Assembly (NCBI GenBank): GCA_946626605.1
Contig: CAMOUL010000006.1
Span: 1-64,000, forward strand
DNA: 64,000 nucleotides
From: an uncultured Bacteroidales bacterium
GTDB taxonomy: Bacteria > Bacteroidota > Bacteroidia > Bacteroidales > Paludibacteraceae
Direction of reading: 5' to 3'
Below, one piece after another: positions 42,997 through 53,200 of this stretch. The notes below the pieces were generated by a model. The model saw only the letters and a program-made list of their open reading frames with translations. It did no database searches and had not been told where the DNA came from. A program made the position numbers and the translations under genes. The first letter of the stretch is position 1, and each line of letters opens with the position of its first letter.

Positions 42997-44325
42997 ATGA
43001 AGATTTCGTTTACCACATTAGGTTGCAAGCTCAATTTTGCGGAGAGCAGTGCGTTGGCCAAAGCCCTTTTGGAGCGGGGGCATACCCGTGCCGGGAAGGG
43101 TGAAACGGCCGATATATGCATCATCAACACCTGCTCTGTCACCGATGCGGCTGATCATAAGGACCGGCAGATGATTCATCGTATTCGTCGTCAAAACCCG
43201 AATGCTATTCTTATTGTCACGGGATGTTATGCCCAACTCAAACCGCAGGAGATCAGCCATATCGACGGTGTGGATTATGTGCTGGGGCAAGACCAGAAAT
43301 TCCATCTCACAGAGTTTATTGAGCAACTCGAAAATCACCAATCGACAATCACCAATCACCAATCAAATATCTACCTCTCTCCCATTCGTGAGGTGGATGA
43401 TTTCCATCACGCGTATAGCAAGGACGATCGCACGCGCTGTTTTTTGAAGGTGCAGGACGGATGTAACTATTTCTGCTCGTATTGCACTATTCCGTTGGCG
43501 CGCGGTAAGAGTCGTAACCCGTCTATCGCTTCGCTGGTGACTAAAGCGCAGGAAGCCATTGACGGAGGAGCAAAAGAAATCATTCTTTCGGGTGTAAATA
43601 TCGGAGATTTCGGTCGAAGCACCAACGAGCATTTCATTGATCTCCTACGGGCGCTGGATGGGTTACAAGGCGATTATCGCATTCGTATCTCGAGTTGCGA
43701 ACCGAACCTGCTGAGCGATGAGATCATCGAAATGGTGGCCCATAGCCGTCATTTCGCGCCGCATTTTCATATTCCGCTGCAATCCGGCAGCAATACGGTG
43801 CTCAAGATCATGGGACGTCGTTATACGCGCGAACTGTTTGCAGAACGCGTAGCGCATATCAAATCCGTCATGCCGCATGCGTTCATCGGCGTGGATTGTA
43901 TGGTGGGTGTACGCGGGGAGACGGCCGAGTGTTGGGCAGATTACGTCGATTTCATCGAGTCTTTACCGGTTTCGCAACTGCATGTCTTCACCTATTCCGA
44001 ACGCGCGAACACCCGAATGCTCGAGATGGATCTGGACATTGTTCCGCTCAAAGAGCGGGAGCGGCGCAGCAAACAGTTGCACGAGATTTCTGCCCGCAAG
44101 ACGGAGACCTTCTATAAAGAACACGAAGGCTATCTGGCAACCGTTCTCTGGGAATCAAAAATCAAAAATCAAAAATCGGAAATCGAGCAACCGCTTATGT
44201 ACGGTTTCACCGAGAATTACATCAAAGTGTCTTGTCCGTACGACAAGGCGAAGGTGAACACGTTTGAGCGCATAGTTGTGCCGCGTCAAGATTCGGCAGA
44301 CATTCCAACAGATACACAGGACTAA
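42997..44325 (+). CDS. mtaB: tRNA t6A37 methylthiotransferase MtaB
   Basis: Radical SAM enzyme making ms2t6A in tRNA. 442 residues: N-terminal MTTase domain (FTTLGCKLNFAES near 5-17, with cluster Cys in NTCSVTD and TGCYAQ), radical SAM motif CNYFCSYC at about 156-163, and a C-terminal TRAM-like region. Two repeat-encoded insertions are visible: ENHQSTITNHQSN near residues 112-124, between the first two domains, and SKIKNQKSE near 388-396. Core motifs are intact. The last 104 bases overlap the convergent kinase gene. Confidence 0.94.
   Translation: MKISFTTLGCKLNFAESSALAKALLERGHTRAGKGETADICIINTCSVTDAADHKDRQMIHRIRRQNPNAILIVTGCYAQLKPQEISHIDGVDYVLGQDQKFHLTEFIEQLENHQSTITNHQSNIYLSPIREVDDFHHAYSKDDRTRCFLKVQDGCNYFCSYCTIPLARGKSRNPSIASLVTKAQEAIDGGAKEIILSGVNIGDFGRSTNEHFIDLLRALDGLQGDYRIRISSCEPNLLSDEIIEMVAHSRHFAPHFHIPLQSGSNTVLKIMGRRYTRELFAERVAHIKSVMPHAFIGVDCMVGVRGETAECWADYVDFIESLPVSQLHVFTYSERANTRMLEMDLDIVPLKERERRSKQLHEISARKTETFYKEHEGYLATVLWESKIKNQKSEIEQPLMYGFTENYIKVSCPYDKAKVNTFERIVVPRQDSADIPTDTQD
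43332..43367. repeat. Heptanucleotide array, unit ACCAATC, inside mtaB
   Basis: Four to five copies of ACCAATC or close variants, in frame, between the MTTase and radical SAM domains. Confidence 0.88.
44153..44185. repeat. Heptanucleotide array, unit AAAAATC, inside mtaB
   Basis: Three to four copies of AAAAATC, in frame near the 3' end of mtaB. The same unit flanks the S23 gene at 62.6-63.2 kb. Confidence 0.85.
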
Positions 44326-45118
44326 GTTCCAGCAACTGCGCGATGGATTCGTAAATCTGATCCATCATTTCCGGCAGCACTTTTAACCCGCTCACAGACG
44401 CCAGCACGTACGGATAGGCTTGCGTCATCTTCAGCCTTTTTATCTCATTATGAGGTGCTTGTGCCAATTGCACCAAAGCAGCCACCGGGGCTTCTTCATT
44501 GTGATAACAAGGGGTCTTGCCGCTCCAGGGCGAACCGTACACGCGTACTTCCCCACCTTCGCAGATACGCACCGCCGGGTTGTCGTCGTTCAGCAGCACC
44601 GCATCGTCGAACGCCGCTAACCATTGACGGGAATGCGTACTCTTGCCCGTTCCCGAATGGCCTAAGAAGAGGTAACCCACTCCCTTCCGGACAATCACGG
44701 AGGAATGGAAGAGTAAGGTCTGGTTCTCCAGTGTAGCAAACGCAAAGACCAGCATGGCGGCATTATCGATGGCGAACCGTTCATAGCCGGACAGCAGCGA
44801 TACATGCACTTCCCGCCAATTACGCGAACAGCGCATAGCGCTGACGATCTCGCCTTCTTTGGTCGTAGAAACACGGAAGAGCCACTCTTCAGCTCGTTGA
44901 TACAACTCAATCCGAGGCATGTCCTCATCCGAGGTATCTGTATAGACGTTCTGCCATCCTTCTGCCGATGAAATCGGACCTTCTTCGACGACTATCGTAA
45001 AACGAACCGCCTCATCTTCCGCCACTTCAAAGGGCGCATAGTTATCCAGCAGCGCAAACGTTGCCTCCGCTGCCTCAATCCCAAAAACCTGTTCTGCTAC
45101 TTTATAATATTTTTTCAT
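44222..45118 (-). CDS. HprK-like P-loop kinase
   Basis: 298 residues from ATG at 45118; an ATG five codons upstream lies in array sequence. The Walker A motif GHSGTGKSTHSRQW near residue 148 is followed by LLNDDNPAVR and YGSPWSGKTP, the pattern of HPr kinase/phosphorylase and PEPCK-related small kinases. N-terminal residues 1-120 form a separate beta-rich domain. Related proteins are often annotated as HPr serine kinase or PEP carboxykinase-like in Bacteroidetes; the true substrate is unknown. Its 3' end overlaps mtaB by 104 bases. Confidence 0.78.
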   Translation of the reverse strand: MKKYYKVAEQVFGIEAAEATFALLDNYAPFEVAEDEAVRFTIVVEEGPISSAEGWQNVYTDTSDEDMPRIELYQRAEEWLFRVSTTKEGEIVSAMRCSRNWREVHVSLLSGYERFAIDNAAMLVFAFATLENQTLLFHSSVIVRKGVGYLFLGHSGTGKSTHSRQWLAAFDDAVLLNDDNPAVRICEGGEVRVYGSPWSGKTPCYHNEEAPVAALVQLAQAPHNEIKRLKMTQAYPYVLASVSGLKVLPEMMDQIYESIAQLLELSPVYLLECLPNLDAAQLCAQTCSPSPCRTDKTL

Positions 45119-45152
45119 CCTTTCACCTTTCAACTATCAACTTTCACCTTCC
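45115..45152. repeat. Heptamer array between addB and the HprK-like gene
   Basis: Five units of ACTTTCA/CCTTTCA type. The array covers the addB stop (45130) and reaches the start of the HprK-like gene, and encodes the addB C-terminal KVKVDS. Confidence 0.85.
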
Positions 45153-47925
45153 TCCCGCATGTCATAAAGAACGGACAGTATTTCGGACATTTATCCTCTT
45201 CGCAGGGCGGGAACTCTCGAACAGTCAGCACTTCCTGTGCTTTTTGCGTTAATTTCTCCATGAATACCCCATCTACGTCCCGATAATCCGTCAGCGCTTT
45301 GTTGTTAAACGACAGCGTCGTACGACTGCCCGGTAATGGCCTACTGCAGAAATACAGGTTCGGCTCGATCACCATCGTTTCTTTCTCCGTTTCCATCAAG
45401 GCATGGCTGTAGATAAACGTCTGGCGGATATAACCTTTCTCCGGTTTGTCCATCAGCACCTCTACGCCCTCGCGCACCGATAACTTAGATGTATCGAATT
45501 TACCGGATTTATAATCAATGATTCGCATCTTCTGCGCACCCGGTCCACCAACTATATCTACGCGATCGATTCGTCCACCCATCTTAATTTGCCCTACCTC
45601 CGGCACCTCTACATCTACATATCGATCGGCCTCCAGCAGGTATATCTGCAGTCCCAGCGCCGCATCCGCCCGGTCGCGCTCTAAGATATTTTGGATATAG
45701 GTGCGTATGGTCGATTGTTCCGAACGGTGTTCCGCCGCTTTATAATGCTCCTGCTCACCCGGATGATGGACTTCCCACTGCTTATTGGCCTTCGCATACG
45801 CATGGATCATCGCCTCGTCTACCTTCTTCTCGTCCTGCAAGATCCGGTCGATGTCATCGGGAGAAATGGTCACTTTCTTGTCATTGGAGCAGCCTAAATG
45901 CGTCTCATACAGATACTGCATCGCGTTATGCACAAACGTACCGATGGTCGCAGCCCCGAAGATCTTCTCGTCCTCGTCCGGTTGACGCACACCCTGGATA
46001 TACGTGAAGCAGAAGAGCCGCGGACAAGTCAGATACGTATTGAGCGCACTGGGCGATAAGCTATACGGTTTATCGTTCGCACCCATCACTCGGCCTTTCG
46101 CCACATGCAGCGTATCCAGCAGCGAAGTACCCGAAGTGTTCAATCTCGCCTCATCAATCGGTTCGATTGCACTCTGTTCTTTAAGTTGACCTTTGGTCAC
46201 TTGGAAACGATCGGACACCAACATCTGCATGATGAATCGCGACATACCCTTGCTGTTCGCTGCATCGGTGGAGGTGAAGAGCAAGGTCGAATGGCCGGCA
46301 CGACTCAGCAGACGGAAGAAGTTATACGCATATACCGTCGCGCGTTCATCCGACGTCTGCATCGAATAGGCTTTACGTAAGTAATACGGGATGAAACTAC
46401 TGTCCGCTTGCGTTTGCGGCACCACGCCTTCTTCTACATTCAGCAGCAGCAATCGATCGAAGTCCAACAAGCGCGTCTCCAGCACACCCATCACCTGGAT
46501 ATCCGTCACCGGTTCGCCATGGAAAGGCATCGTGATATTCTCCATGATACGCCGTATCAGCAGGCGTAGCAACTTCAAGCTAAATGGAATATCGCCTAAT
46601 CCTTGACGAACTAACTGCCTCATCTGGTTCAGCACCTTTCGCACCTGGTATTCGGATTCTAAGATCAGCAACTCCTGCCAGGTCATCGTCTCCTGGTTAT
46701 CATCATTCACCATTGACCATTCACCATTCACCAATGACTGTTCCAAATCGTCAATGATTTGAGCAGTTACATCCTGCTCCGCATCGCCGCGTTTGCGATC
46801 GTATAACCAACTCAACACGCGAGCATAGACATCCGTATGGCGCAGCGGAAAACCCTTCGTAATATTAATCGGTTCCGGTTGGTCTTCTCCCTCTAAGGTA
46901 ATAGCCGGCAGCGTATAGATCACGGACTCCAGCATCGTCTCATCGCATATCACTACCCCCACTTTCTGTCCCTTCTGCGTGTAGTTCTCCTGTAACCATC
47001 GATGTACGTACTGCGCTTGCGCCTCTTTCGATACGCAGGAGAGCAACGTGATAGGTTTGGGGAATGTCGGTTGCGCACTCTGGCTATCATCCTGACGGCC
47101 CAGTATCTGACTGTTCTGTTGCGCGAACGAGAAGGCCTTTGTATTTGTCTCAAAATCCGGTACGAAATCCCAGAAGAACAACGCTTGCCCTGCATCGCGC
47201 AGTAGCGTCATCAACTCCCGCTCTACCGGCAGCAGGTAGTTAAATCCGACGAACACATACGTGCGACCGGCTATCTGTTCCTGAATATACGGTTCCTCCC
47301 ATCGCTCAATCACGGCCCGCTGACGCATACCAGGATAACCCTTCTGCTCCGCCTCCATCTCGCTCCGCAAAGCCGTGTAGAACGTATGGATATTGCGCCA
47401 TAATACTTCGTATTGCGCCTTGATACTCTCTTTCTCCGCCGCATTAATCTGGGTGCTAAACAAGGATCGAAGTCGCTCCTCCACTTCCGGCTCCAACTCC
47501 CAGGTACTCAGTTCATGCGCCGCGATCGTATTATCGAAGAAATTATCTACCTCCGAGGCATGCATCGACGCATCTACGTTCGTGAAATCGGCAATCATCT
47601 GTCGTCCCCAGGTATAGAACTGATCGAACGACAACAGTTCATTCGATTCATCCGGATTATTCCGATAAATTCGGTATAATCGCACGATGGTCATCAGTTC
47701 ATCCTCGGTATACAACGGACTCAATGCGTCCTGTAACTGCTGCAGCGTCTTCACATCCGGTGCCCAGATAGCTTTCTGATTCTGGTCGCGTTGTAACTGT
47801 AGCAACTCGTTCTTCAACACCAATCCGGCACGGTGGGAAGGTAACACAAGCGTCGTACGGCTTAACTGCTGCCAGTTCAGTCGCTTAATGATTTCTTTCG
47901 CCGTATGTCTCAAGAAACTATCCAT
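45130..47925 (-). CDS. addB: AddB-like helicase/nuclease subunit
   Basis: 931-residue partner of the AddA-like helicase for double-strand break processing. N-terminal helicase-like domain with degenerate P-loop, and a C-terminal PD-(D/E)XK nuclease (about 780-920) with MRIIDYKSGK. Cysteines in TCPRLFC and in CEEDKCPKYCPFFMTCG form the expected iron-sulfur cluster set. An insertion EQSLVNGEWSMVNDDNQE near residue 400 is encoded by an array (46701-46741), and the C-terminus KVKVDS is array-derived too. It overlaps addA by 8 bases. Confidence 0.85.
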   Translation of the reverse strand: MDSFLRHTAKEIIKRLNWQQLSRTTLVLPSHRAGLVLKNELLQLQRDQNQKAIWAPDVKTLQQLQDALSPLYTEDELMTIVRLYRIYRNNPDESNELLSFDQFYTWGRQMIADFTNVDASMHASEVDNFFDNTIAAHELSTWELEPEVEERLRSLFSTQINAAEKESIKAQYEVLWRNIHTFYTALRSEMEAEQKGYPGMRQRAVIERWEEPYIQEQIAGRTYVFVGFNYLLPVERELMTLLRDAGQALFFWDFVPDFETNTKAFSFAQQNSQILGRQDDSQSAQPTFPKPITLLSCVSKEAQAQYVHRWLQENYTQKGQKVGVVICDETMLESVIYTLPAITLEGEDQPEPINITKGFPLRHTDVYARVLSWLYDRKRGDAEQDVTAQIIDDLEQSLVNGEWSMVNDDNQETMTWQELLILESEYQVRKVLNQMRQLVRQGLGDIPFSLKLLRLLIRRIMENITMPFHGEPVTDIQVMGVLETRLLDFDRLLLLNVEEGVVPQTQADSSFIPYYLRKAYSMQTSDERATVYAYNFFRLLSRAGHSTLLFTSTDAANSKGMSRFIMQMLVSDRFQVTKGQLKEQSAIEPIDEARLNTSGTSLLDTLHVAKGRVMGANDKPYSLSPSALNTYLTCPRLFCFTYIQGVRQPDEDEKIFGAATIGTFVHNAMQYLYETHLGCSNDKKVTISPDDIDRILQDEKKVDEAMIHAYAKANKQWEVHHPGEQEHYKAAEHRSEQSTIRTYIQNILERDRADAALGLQIYLLEADRYVDVEVPEVGQIKMGGRIDRVDIVGGPGAQKMRIIDYKSGKFDTSKLSVREGVEVLMDKPEKGYIRQTFIYSHALMETEKETMVIEPNLYFCSRPLPGSRTTLSFNNKALTDYRDVDGVFMEKLTQKAQEVLTVREFPPCEEDKCPKYCPFFMTCGRKVKVDS
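46701..46741. repeat. Heptanucleotide array, unit ATTCACC, inside addB
   Basis: Four to five copies of ATTCACC / ATTGACC, in frame; encodes LVNGEWSMVNDD. Confidence 0.88.
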
Positions 47926-50900
47926 TCTTTACCTCCACTAATCTATTCTCTCGCGCGAACCATAGATATCCGCGTACGGGAGCGTAATCCAATTCACGCA
48001 ACGCATGCATATAACCCCGCACCTGATCGATATACGCTTTCTCCCAATGACCGAACTTATAATCCAGCACAATGGCCTCTTTCGTATTCGGATTAATCAT
48101 CACGCGATCAGGTCGTAATTCCTTCTCTTCGATATAAATCGGTTCCTCTAAGTGCAATTGCCAGGGTGCCGTAAACCAATCCCGCATCTCGGCGCTGCCT
48201 TCCCATGCCGATGAAATCAGCGTTTTTATCTCTTCCCGTTGTGCCGTATCGCGAATCAAACCCCTACTCTCGAAATCATCCAATACCCCTTCTAACTCAT
48301 CCGCTTTGCGCAGGTGCGCAAAGATATCGTGGCATAAGATACCTTCTTCCATACGCGCCGTACGACGATAAGCCTCATTGCCATACTCCGTATAAAGCGC
48401 TCCTTCTTGGGATTGAACAAACCGCACCTGATTGCTATTCGTCCATAGTTCGGCTTCTTCAACAATCTCCGTATCATCAAACGCAAAGGGCTTGGTCTCT
48501 TCTTTTTTTACCTTCTTGCCTCCGGAGGCTATCCGAATCGCACCGGTCTCGTAGTTCTCTGCTCCCGGTGCCATCTCTTCGATATAATCGGTGATAAACC
48601 GTCCCACATGTTTCTCGATCGGTTTATCCGTATAGATAAAGAGGTTATCCTCCGCGCGCGTCAACGCCACATACAGCATGTTCAGACTATCCACCCTTGC
48701 GCTCTTCAGCTCCTCCTCATAGGCCGCTTTATAGGCCGAATCTGCCATCGCACTGCCGCAACTGATCGGAATATAATCCTCTCCCTGCGCTAACTCCTCT
48801 GCGATCGGGCACCAGATATGATCCTCCGGACTCTCGATCGCCCAGTCGCAGAACGGGATGAACACCGACTGCGCTTGCAAACCCTTGCTCTTATGAATCG
48901 ACATAATCCGAATGGCACCTGCCGAAGAAGACGGAATACTCTGTTCCTTGAGTGTATCGTCCCAGTACTCCAGAAAATCATCAATCCGGCTGCCGTAAGC
49001 ATGTACGAACTCACGCGTGCTATCTAATAGGCAATTGATATACGCCGTCTGCGAACCCTCGTAACATCCTTCTTCATTCGTCAGCAGCAGCGAGATCAGT
49101 TCGCTCACCGCCTCATACAGCGGCGTGTCTTTGCGTATACGTTCCCGAATTTGTCCGATGATATCGGGTTTATCTATAAATCGCTCTATCTGATGTTTAG
49201 CTACTTCATCCGCCGCATCATGGATCCATCTTAGCGCCGCGATAACTACCGTCACGGCGGTGGAAGAACCCAGCAGGAAACTGCTCTCCGATACCATCGG
49301 CACCTTTGTTAACTGAGGAAACTCCGCTGGATCCAACTCCTGATGCATGCGGGTGATCAGCGGAATAACCGTCTTGGCGCGAAGCAGAATCAGCATATCC
49401 GACGGATTCATACCGCGATGCAGCAGGTCCTCCATCGTGCGGAACATCTCCATCGTCATCATCTCCTGCGTATCCGCCTTGCGTTCACCCGGCTCAAACG
49501 TGCGGAAACAAACATACCCGCCCTTTTTTTTATCGGATTGGTAGAAAGAGTCGATTTGATCGGGTGTAAACCCTTCACCATAGATACGCGCAACGAGTTG
49601 TTGCTCCTCCTCATCCGCATCCGATATCACCTGCGGATAACTGTCGATGATATGTTGGAAAAGCGATAGGTTAAAGCGCACCACCTCTTCGCTGCTGCGG
49701 AAGTTCTTGGTTAGCGAGGTAAACTGCTCATTGATGCGTTCCTTCGTCAATTCCTTACTCAAGCCGTCCATGATATGCCAATCTCCGTTTCGCCAACGGT
49801 AAATCGACTGCTTGATATCGCCTACAATCAGTAACGTATTGCCTTCGCTCGCCAGCACATCCATCAGCAGTCGCTTGATCACCTCCCATTGCAAGCGACT
49901 CGTATCTTGGAATTCATCCATCAATATATGATGGTATCGGATGCCTGCTTTCTCCAAGATAAAATCGGCATCGCCTTCTTTCAGGGCCTGACTCAGCACA
50001 CTCGCAGTTTTCGCCAATAAACCCCGGTTGGATTCGGTTAAATTTCGCTGAATGATATGCTGCAGCGGAGCCATCAACTCCATGTCATGGCTTCGTTCAT
50101 TGGTCAGCGATAAGGTATTGTAGAGCGTCTTGCTTTGCCGAATCAGACGCGTCGCCTCCATGATCATCTCTTGCGCGGCTTCCGGCACTTCTTTCCATTT
50201 CCCCTCTTCGATGGCCGTGATCTGATTATCCGTCAATCCGCGGAAACGATCGCTGCTCTTGTCGATGGCTCGAGGGTTCTCGATTGATGTGCGGATGTTC
50301 TTGATTGCATTGACGATAGCCGAACCGTTCTTCACCGTCAGGTCGAAACCTTCTATGCGACTCATCAACTCCTCTATCCGCTTTACATCCGGACTCTTCC
50401 GCCAGATTGCCTCTATCGCTTTACGGCGCTGCGCAATGAAAGCTGCATTGAAATTGATCTTCTTCTCGTTGTCCAAAAGTTGCGCTTTCTCGTCATACAG
50501 GTTTTCCGCCAAACGGCGCACATCCTTACGGATGTCCCACGAAGTGGCCTGCGTGTATTTATAATGGCTGTATTGCTCAATGATATGCAATATCTCGTCC
50601 GTCAGGTCGTCTGTCAGCAATTGATCCACCGCCTCTTTCACCACGTGTTTCACATCCAACTCCGTACTCGTTCCCGCACTCGTCTGCAAGATTCCGGCTA
50701 AACCGCTCAAGAGCGATTGTAGGAATGCATCAATCGTCATCACATGGACGTTGTCGAAATCAATCAGCATTCGCTCGAAGCATACCCCTGCTCGACGGGC
50801 CAACTCCGCATCCGGTAGGTCCGCATCGCGCAGCATAAAAGCCCGGGCGCGATCTAAAAACGCCTTCTCTTCTCCCTTCGATAGCGCATAGAGATAGGTC

Positions 50901-51082
50901 AATATACGTTCATTCATCTCTGCCGTAGCTTTGTTGGTGAACGTAATAGCCAGTATCGAGCGATAATCCTCGCCCGACAACAGCAGCCCTACATAATAAG
51001 CCGCTAAGGTATACGTCTTCCCCGTTCCGGCAGAAGCTTTACATACCGTCACCGGCCGCTCTATATCTATCAATCGTTGCAT
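47918..51082 (-). CDS. addA: AddA-like UvrD-family helicase-exonuclease
   Basis: 1054 residues. Superfamily 1 helicase with Walker A ASAGTGKT near residue 17, SILAITFTNKATAEM (Ia), HILMDEFQDTSRLQW (II), VGDIKQSIYRWRNGD (III), SIHKSKGLQAQSVFIPF and LYVALTRAEDNLFIY. A C-terminal RecB-type nuclease domain ends in VLDYKFGHWEK. It works with AddB in recombinational repair and degradation of foreign DNA. The promoter is at 51103-51133, divergent from rho. Confidence 0.92.
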   Translation of the reverse strand: MQRLIDIERPVTVCKASAGTGKTYTLAAYYVGLLLSGEDYRSILAITFTNKATAEMNERILTYLYALSKGEEKAFLDRARAFMLRDADLPDAELARRAGVCFERMLIDFDNVHVMTIDAFLQSLLSGLAGILQTSAGTSTELDVKHVVKEAVDQLLTDDLTDEILHIIEQYSHYKYTQATSWDIRKDVRRLAENLYDEKAQLLDNEKKINFNAAFIAQRRKAIEAIWRKSPDVKRIEELMSRIEGFDLTVKNGSAIVNAIKNIRTSIENPRAIDKSSDRFRGLTDNQITAIEEGKWKEVPEAAQEMIMEATRLIRQSKTLYNTLSLTNERSHDMELMAPLQHIIQRNLTESNRGLLAKTASVLSQALKEGDADFILEKAGIRYHHILMDEFQDTSRLQWEVIKRLLMDVLASEGNTLLIVGDIKQSIYRWRNGDWHIMDGLSKELTKERINEQFTSLTKNFRSSEEVVRFNLSLFQHIIDSYPQVISDADEEEQQLVARIYGEGFTPDQIDSFYQSDKKKGGYVCFRTFEPGERKADTQEMMTMEMFRTMEDLLHRGMNPSDMLILLRAKTVIPLITRMHQELDPAEFPQLTKVPMVSESSFLLGSSTAVTVVIAALRWIHDAADEVAKHQIERFIDKPDIIGQIRERIRKDTPLYEAVSELISLLLTNEEGCYEGSQTAYINCLLDSTREFVHAYGSRIDDFLEYWDDTLKEQSIPSSSAGAIRIMSIHKSKGLQAQSVFIPFCDWAIESPEDHIWCPIAEELAQGEDYIPISCGSAMADSAYKAAYEEELKSARVDSLNMLYVALTRAEDNLFIYTDKPIEKHVGRFITDYIEEMAPGAENYETGAIRIASGGKKVKKEETKPFAFDDTEIVEEAELWTNSNQVRFVQSQEGALYTEYGNEAYRRTARMEEGILCHDIFAHLRKADELEGVLDDFESRGLIRDTAQREEIKTLISSAWEGSAEMRDWFTAPWQLHLEEPIYIEEKELRPDRVMINPNTKEAIVLDYKFGHWEKAYIDQVRGYMHALRELDYAPVRGYLWFARENRLVEVKNG

Positions 51083-51102
51083 CTACTCTTCTTTTGCGGC
51101 TA

Positions 51103-51133
51103 CAAAATTACTACAAAAATTTGGAATATACAA
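51103..51133 (-). promoter_or_regulatory. Promoter of addA-addB
   Basis: Minus-strand TTG (51133-51131), 20 bases, TAATTTTG (51110-51103). Confidence 0.87.
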
Positions 51134-51169
51134 GGATTTAACAGTTAAAATTAAATTTATTTAAATTTT

Positions 51170-51262
51170 TAGTGGGAAATACTTGTTGTTCGCACAAGGA
51201 TGCGACCGTAAATTCGGAGGGAACCCACCCCTTTAGGGGAAGGGGCGTGCCGAAGTTACAGA
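51170..51262. other. Structured intergenic segment between addA and rho promoters
   Basis: GTGGG (51172-51176) pairs with CCCAC (51224-51228) around an inner CTTGT/ACAAG stem, followed by CCCCTTTAGGGG. It lies outside both transcripts predicted from the flanking promoters, so its role is open; a small RNA or remnant element is possible. Confidence 0.4.
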
Positions 51263-51288
51263 AATTTTACAAAATTTTGCAAATAAAA

Positions 51289-51320
51289 TTTGTATATTTC
51301 AAAAAAAAGTTGTACTTTTG
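51289..51320 (+). promoter_or_regulatory. Promoter of rho
   Basis: TTTG (51289-51292), 20 bases, TACTTTTG (51313-51320). An in-frame ATG at 51290 lies within it and cannot be the rho start. Confidence 0.88.
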
Positions 51321-51385
51321 CACCGGATTTGAAAAAAGATGTCTTCTTTTTTTACAATTTTCCTGGTAAATCATTTATTTTATTT

Positions 51386-53116
51386 ATGCAATACGAATTA
51401 CAAAAACTCGAGCGTATGTCGCTCGAAGATGTACGCGCGATCGCTGTTAGCATGGGCCTCAATCCCCGTCGGAGTCAGTCGATTCGCGAGATTAGTTATG
51501 CCATCTTGGATGCCCAGGCGGATAACCGTGCCGCTGCAGTGCAGGCCAAAGAAGAAGCACGTGCAGCTGCCGGACTGCCTGCAAAGCGGGAACGCACGCG
51601 CGGTGTAAAACGGGAGGCAACGAAAGTGAAGGTGGCGGAGAAACCTATCTTAGCTACCGTCGGATCGGAGAAAGAGCAGATGAACGAGATGCAGGAGCAT
51701 ATCGAGGCGAATAACCATAAGCCGAATAAGACGGTGAAGGCGGTCAAACCGCTTGAAACGGCTCCGCTCCCTGAAGAAAAACCGGCCGCACAGGAGGCAA
51801 AAGTAGAACCTAAAGAGCCGGAGGCACCGAAGACAAAGAAACGTGGAAGGCCGAAGAAAGAGGCAAAAGTGGAGAATCCTGAGTCGAAACCGGAGAGAAT
51901 AGCTCCTGCTAAAGCAGAAGAACCGACAATAGTCCCGCCTGCTGAGCCACAAGAACCCGAAGAGAGCGCTTCGGATTTCACGATGCCGAATCTGGGCGAG
52001 AACGTCATCGCTATGGGTACGCTTGAGTGCGCGCCCGACGGATACGGTTTCCTGCGTTCTGCCGATTATAACTATCTCTCCAGTCCGGATGATATCTACG
52101 TCAGCAAAGAGCAGGTGCGTCAATATGGCCTCAAACCCGGTGACACCGTGGAATGCTCCATTCGCGTCAATCCCCAACCGGATAAGTTCTTTCCTATGGA
52201 GAAAGTGATCCGTATCAACGGTTTGGATCCGGAGTTAGCGAAGAAACGTATCGCGTTTGAAAACCTCATCCCGCTCTTCCCGGACCAGAAATTCAAACTT
52301 TGCACCGGTCATAACGACTCGCTCAGCGTGCGTATGATCGATCTCTTCTCCCCGATCGGCAAGGGTCAACGAGGACTGATTGTAGCCCAACCGAAAACCG
52401 GTAAGACGGTGCTGCTCAAGGAGTTAGCGAACGCCATCCTGAAGAACAACCCCGAGGTATATATGATCATCCTGCTGATTGACGAACGTCCGGAGGAGGT
52501 AACCGATATGAGTCGCAGCGTCAATGCAGAAGTCATTGCTTCTACTTTCGATGAACCCGCCGAGAACCATGTCAAAGTAGCCAATATCGTGCATGAGAAA
52601 GCGAAACGACTCGTGGAGAGCGGACATGATGTAGTGATTCTACTCGACTCCATTACCCGTCTGGCGCGTGCGTACAACACCGTCGCTCCGTCCAGCGGTA
52701 AAGTGCTGTCCGGTGGTGTCGAAGCACAAGCGCTGCATAAACCCAAGCGTTTCTTTGGTGCCGCACGTAATATCGAAAACGGCGGTAGCCTTACCATCAT
52801 TGCTACGGCGCTCACCGAGACCGGTTCGAAGATGGATGATCTGATCTTCGAGGAGTTCAAAGGCACCGGTAACATGGAGTTGCAACTCGATCGCAAACTG
52901 GCGAACAAACGTATCTTCCCGGCTGTCGATATCCCTGCTTCCAGCACACGGCGTGATGACCTGCTGCTGCCGGCCGATGTACTGAGCCGTATGTGGCAAA
53001 TCCGTAAGATGCTCTCCGATATGAACGGACAGGAAGCGATGGAGAAACTCAAATCGTATATGGAGCGCACCGAAGATAACGATGAGTTCCTGCTTGCCGT
53101 CAACGGTGCAAGGTGA
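51386..53116 (+). CDS. rho: Transcription termination factor Rho
   Basis: 576 residues from ATG at 51386 ([12 protein letters not shown]); upstream ATGs lie in or before the promoter. Rho_N domain (about 5-50), a long Ala/Glu/Lys/Pro-rich insertion (about 50-210) typical of Bacteroidetes Rho, RNA-binding cold-shock domain (about 215-290), then the ATPase with Walker [13 protein letters not shown] and [15 protein letters not shown], and the secondary RNA-binding loop. It acts as hexamer to end transcription. Two array-like units (AGGTGAAAAGTGAAAG) follow the stop codon. Confidence 0.96.
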   Translation: MQYELQKLERMSLEDVRAIAVSMGLNPRRSQSIREISYAILDAQADNRAAAVQAKEEARAAAGLPAKRERTRGVKREATKVKVAEKPILATVGSEKEQMNEMQEHIEANNHKPNKTVKAVKPLETAPLPEEKPAAQEAKVEPKEPEAPKTKKRGRPKKEAKVENPESKPERIAPAKAEEPTIVPPAEPQEPEESASDFTMPNLGENVIAMGTLECAPDGYGFLRSADYNYLSSPDDIYVSKEQVRQYGLKPGDTVECSIRVNPQPDKFFPMEKVIRINGLDPELAKKRIAFENLIPLFPDQKFKLCTGHNDSLSVRMIDLFSPIGKGQRGLIVAQPKTGKTVLLKELANAILKNNPEVYMIILLIDERPEEVTDMSRSVNAEVIASTFDEPAENHVKVANIVHEKAKRLVESGHDVVILLDSITRLARAYNTVAPSSGKVLSGGVEAQALHKPKRFFGAARNIENGGSLTIIATALTETGSKMDDLIFEEFKGTGNMELQLDRKLANKRIFPAVDIPASSTRRDDLLLPADVLSRMWQIRKMLSDMNGQEAMEKLKSYMERTEDNDEFLLAVNGAR

Positions 53117-53119
53117 AAA

Positions 53120-53200
53120 GTGAAAGATTCACTGGATGAAGATTTAAAAGAAATCATCGCAATTTTGGTTTCTATTGTAAAAAAGCTCAAAGAGAAATGA
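53120..53200 (+). pseudogene. C-terminal remnant of an S23 four-helix-bundle gene
   Basis: 26 codons ending TGA encode DEDLKEIIAILVSIVKKLKEK, matching in spacing the end of the S23-family protein at 63085 (DAEEIHRVLTSSVKTLKEQK). Only the last helix remains, with no proper start. Its TGA overlaps the aroQ ATG (ATGA), and a heptamer array follows. It probably is the stub of a deleted four-helix-bundle gene. Confidence 0.6.

Noticed and set aside
51290..51385. Longer rho start at 51290
   Set aside because: This ATG is inside the -33 to -7 promoter interval.
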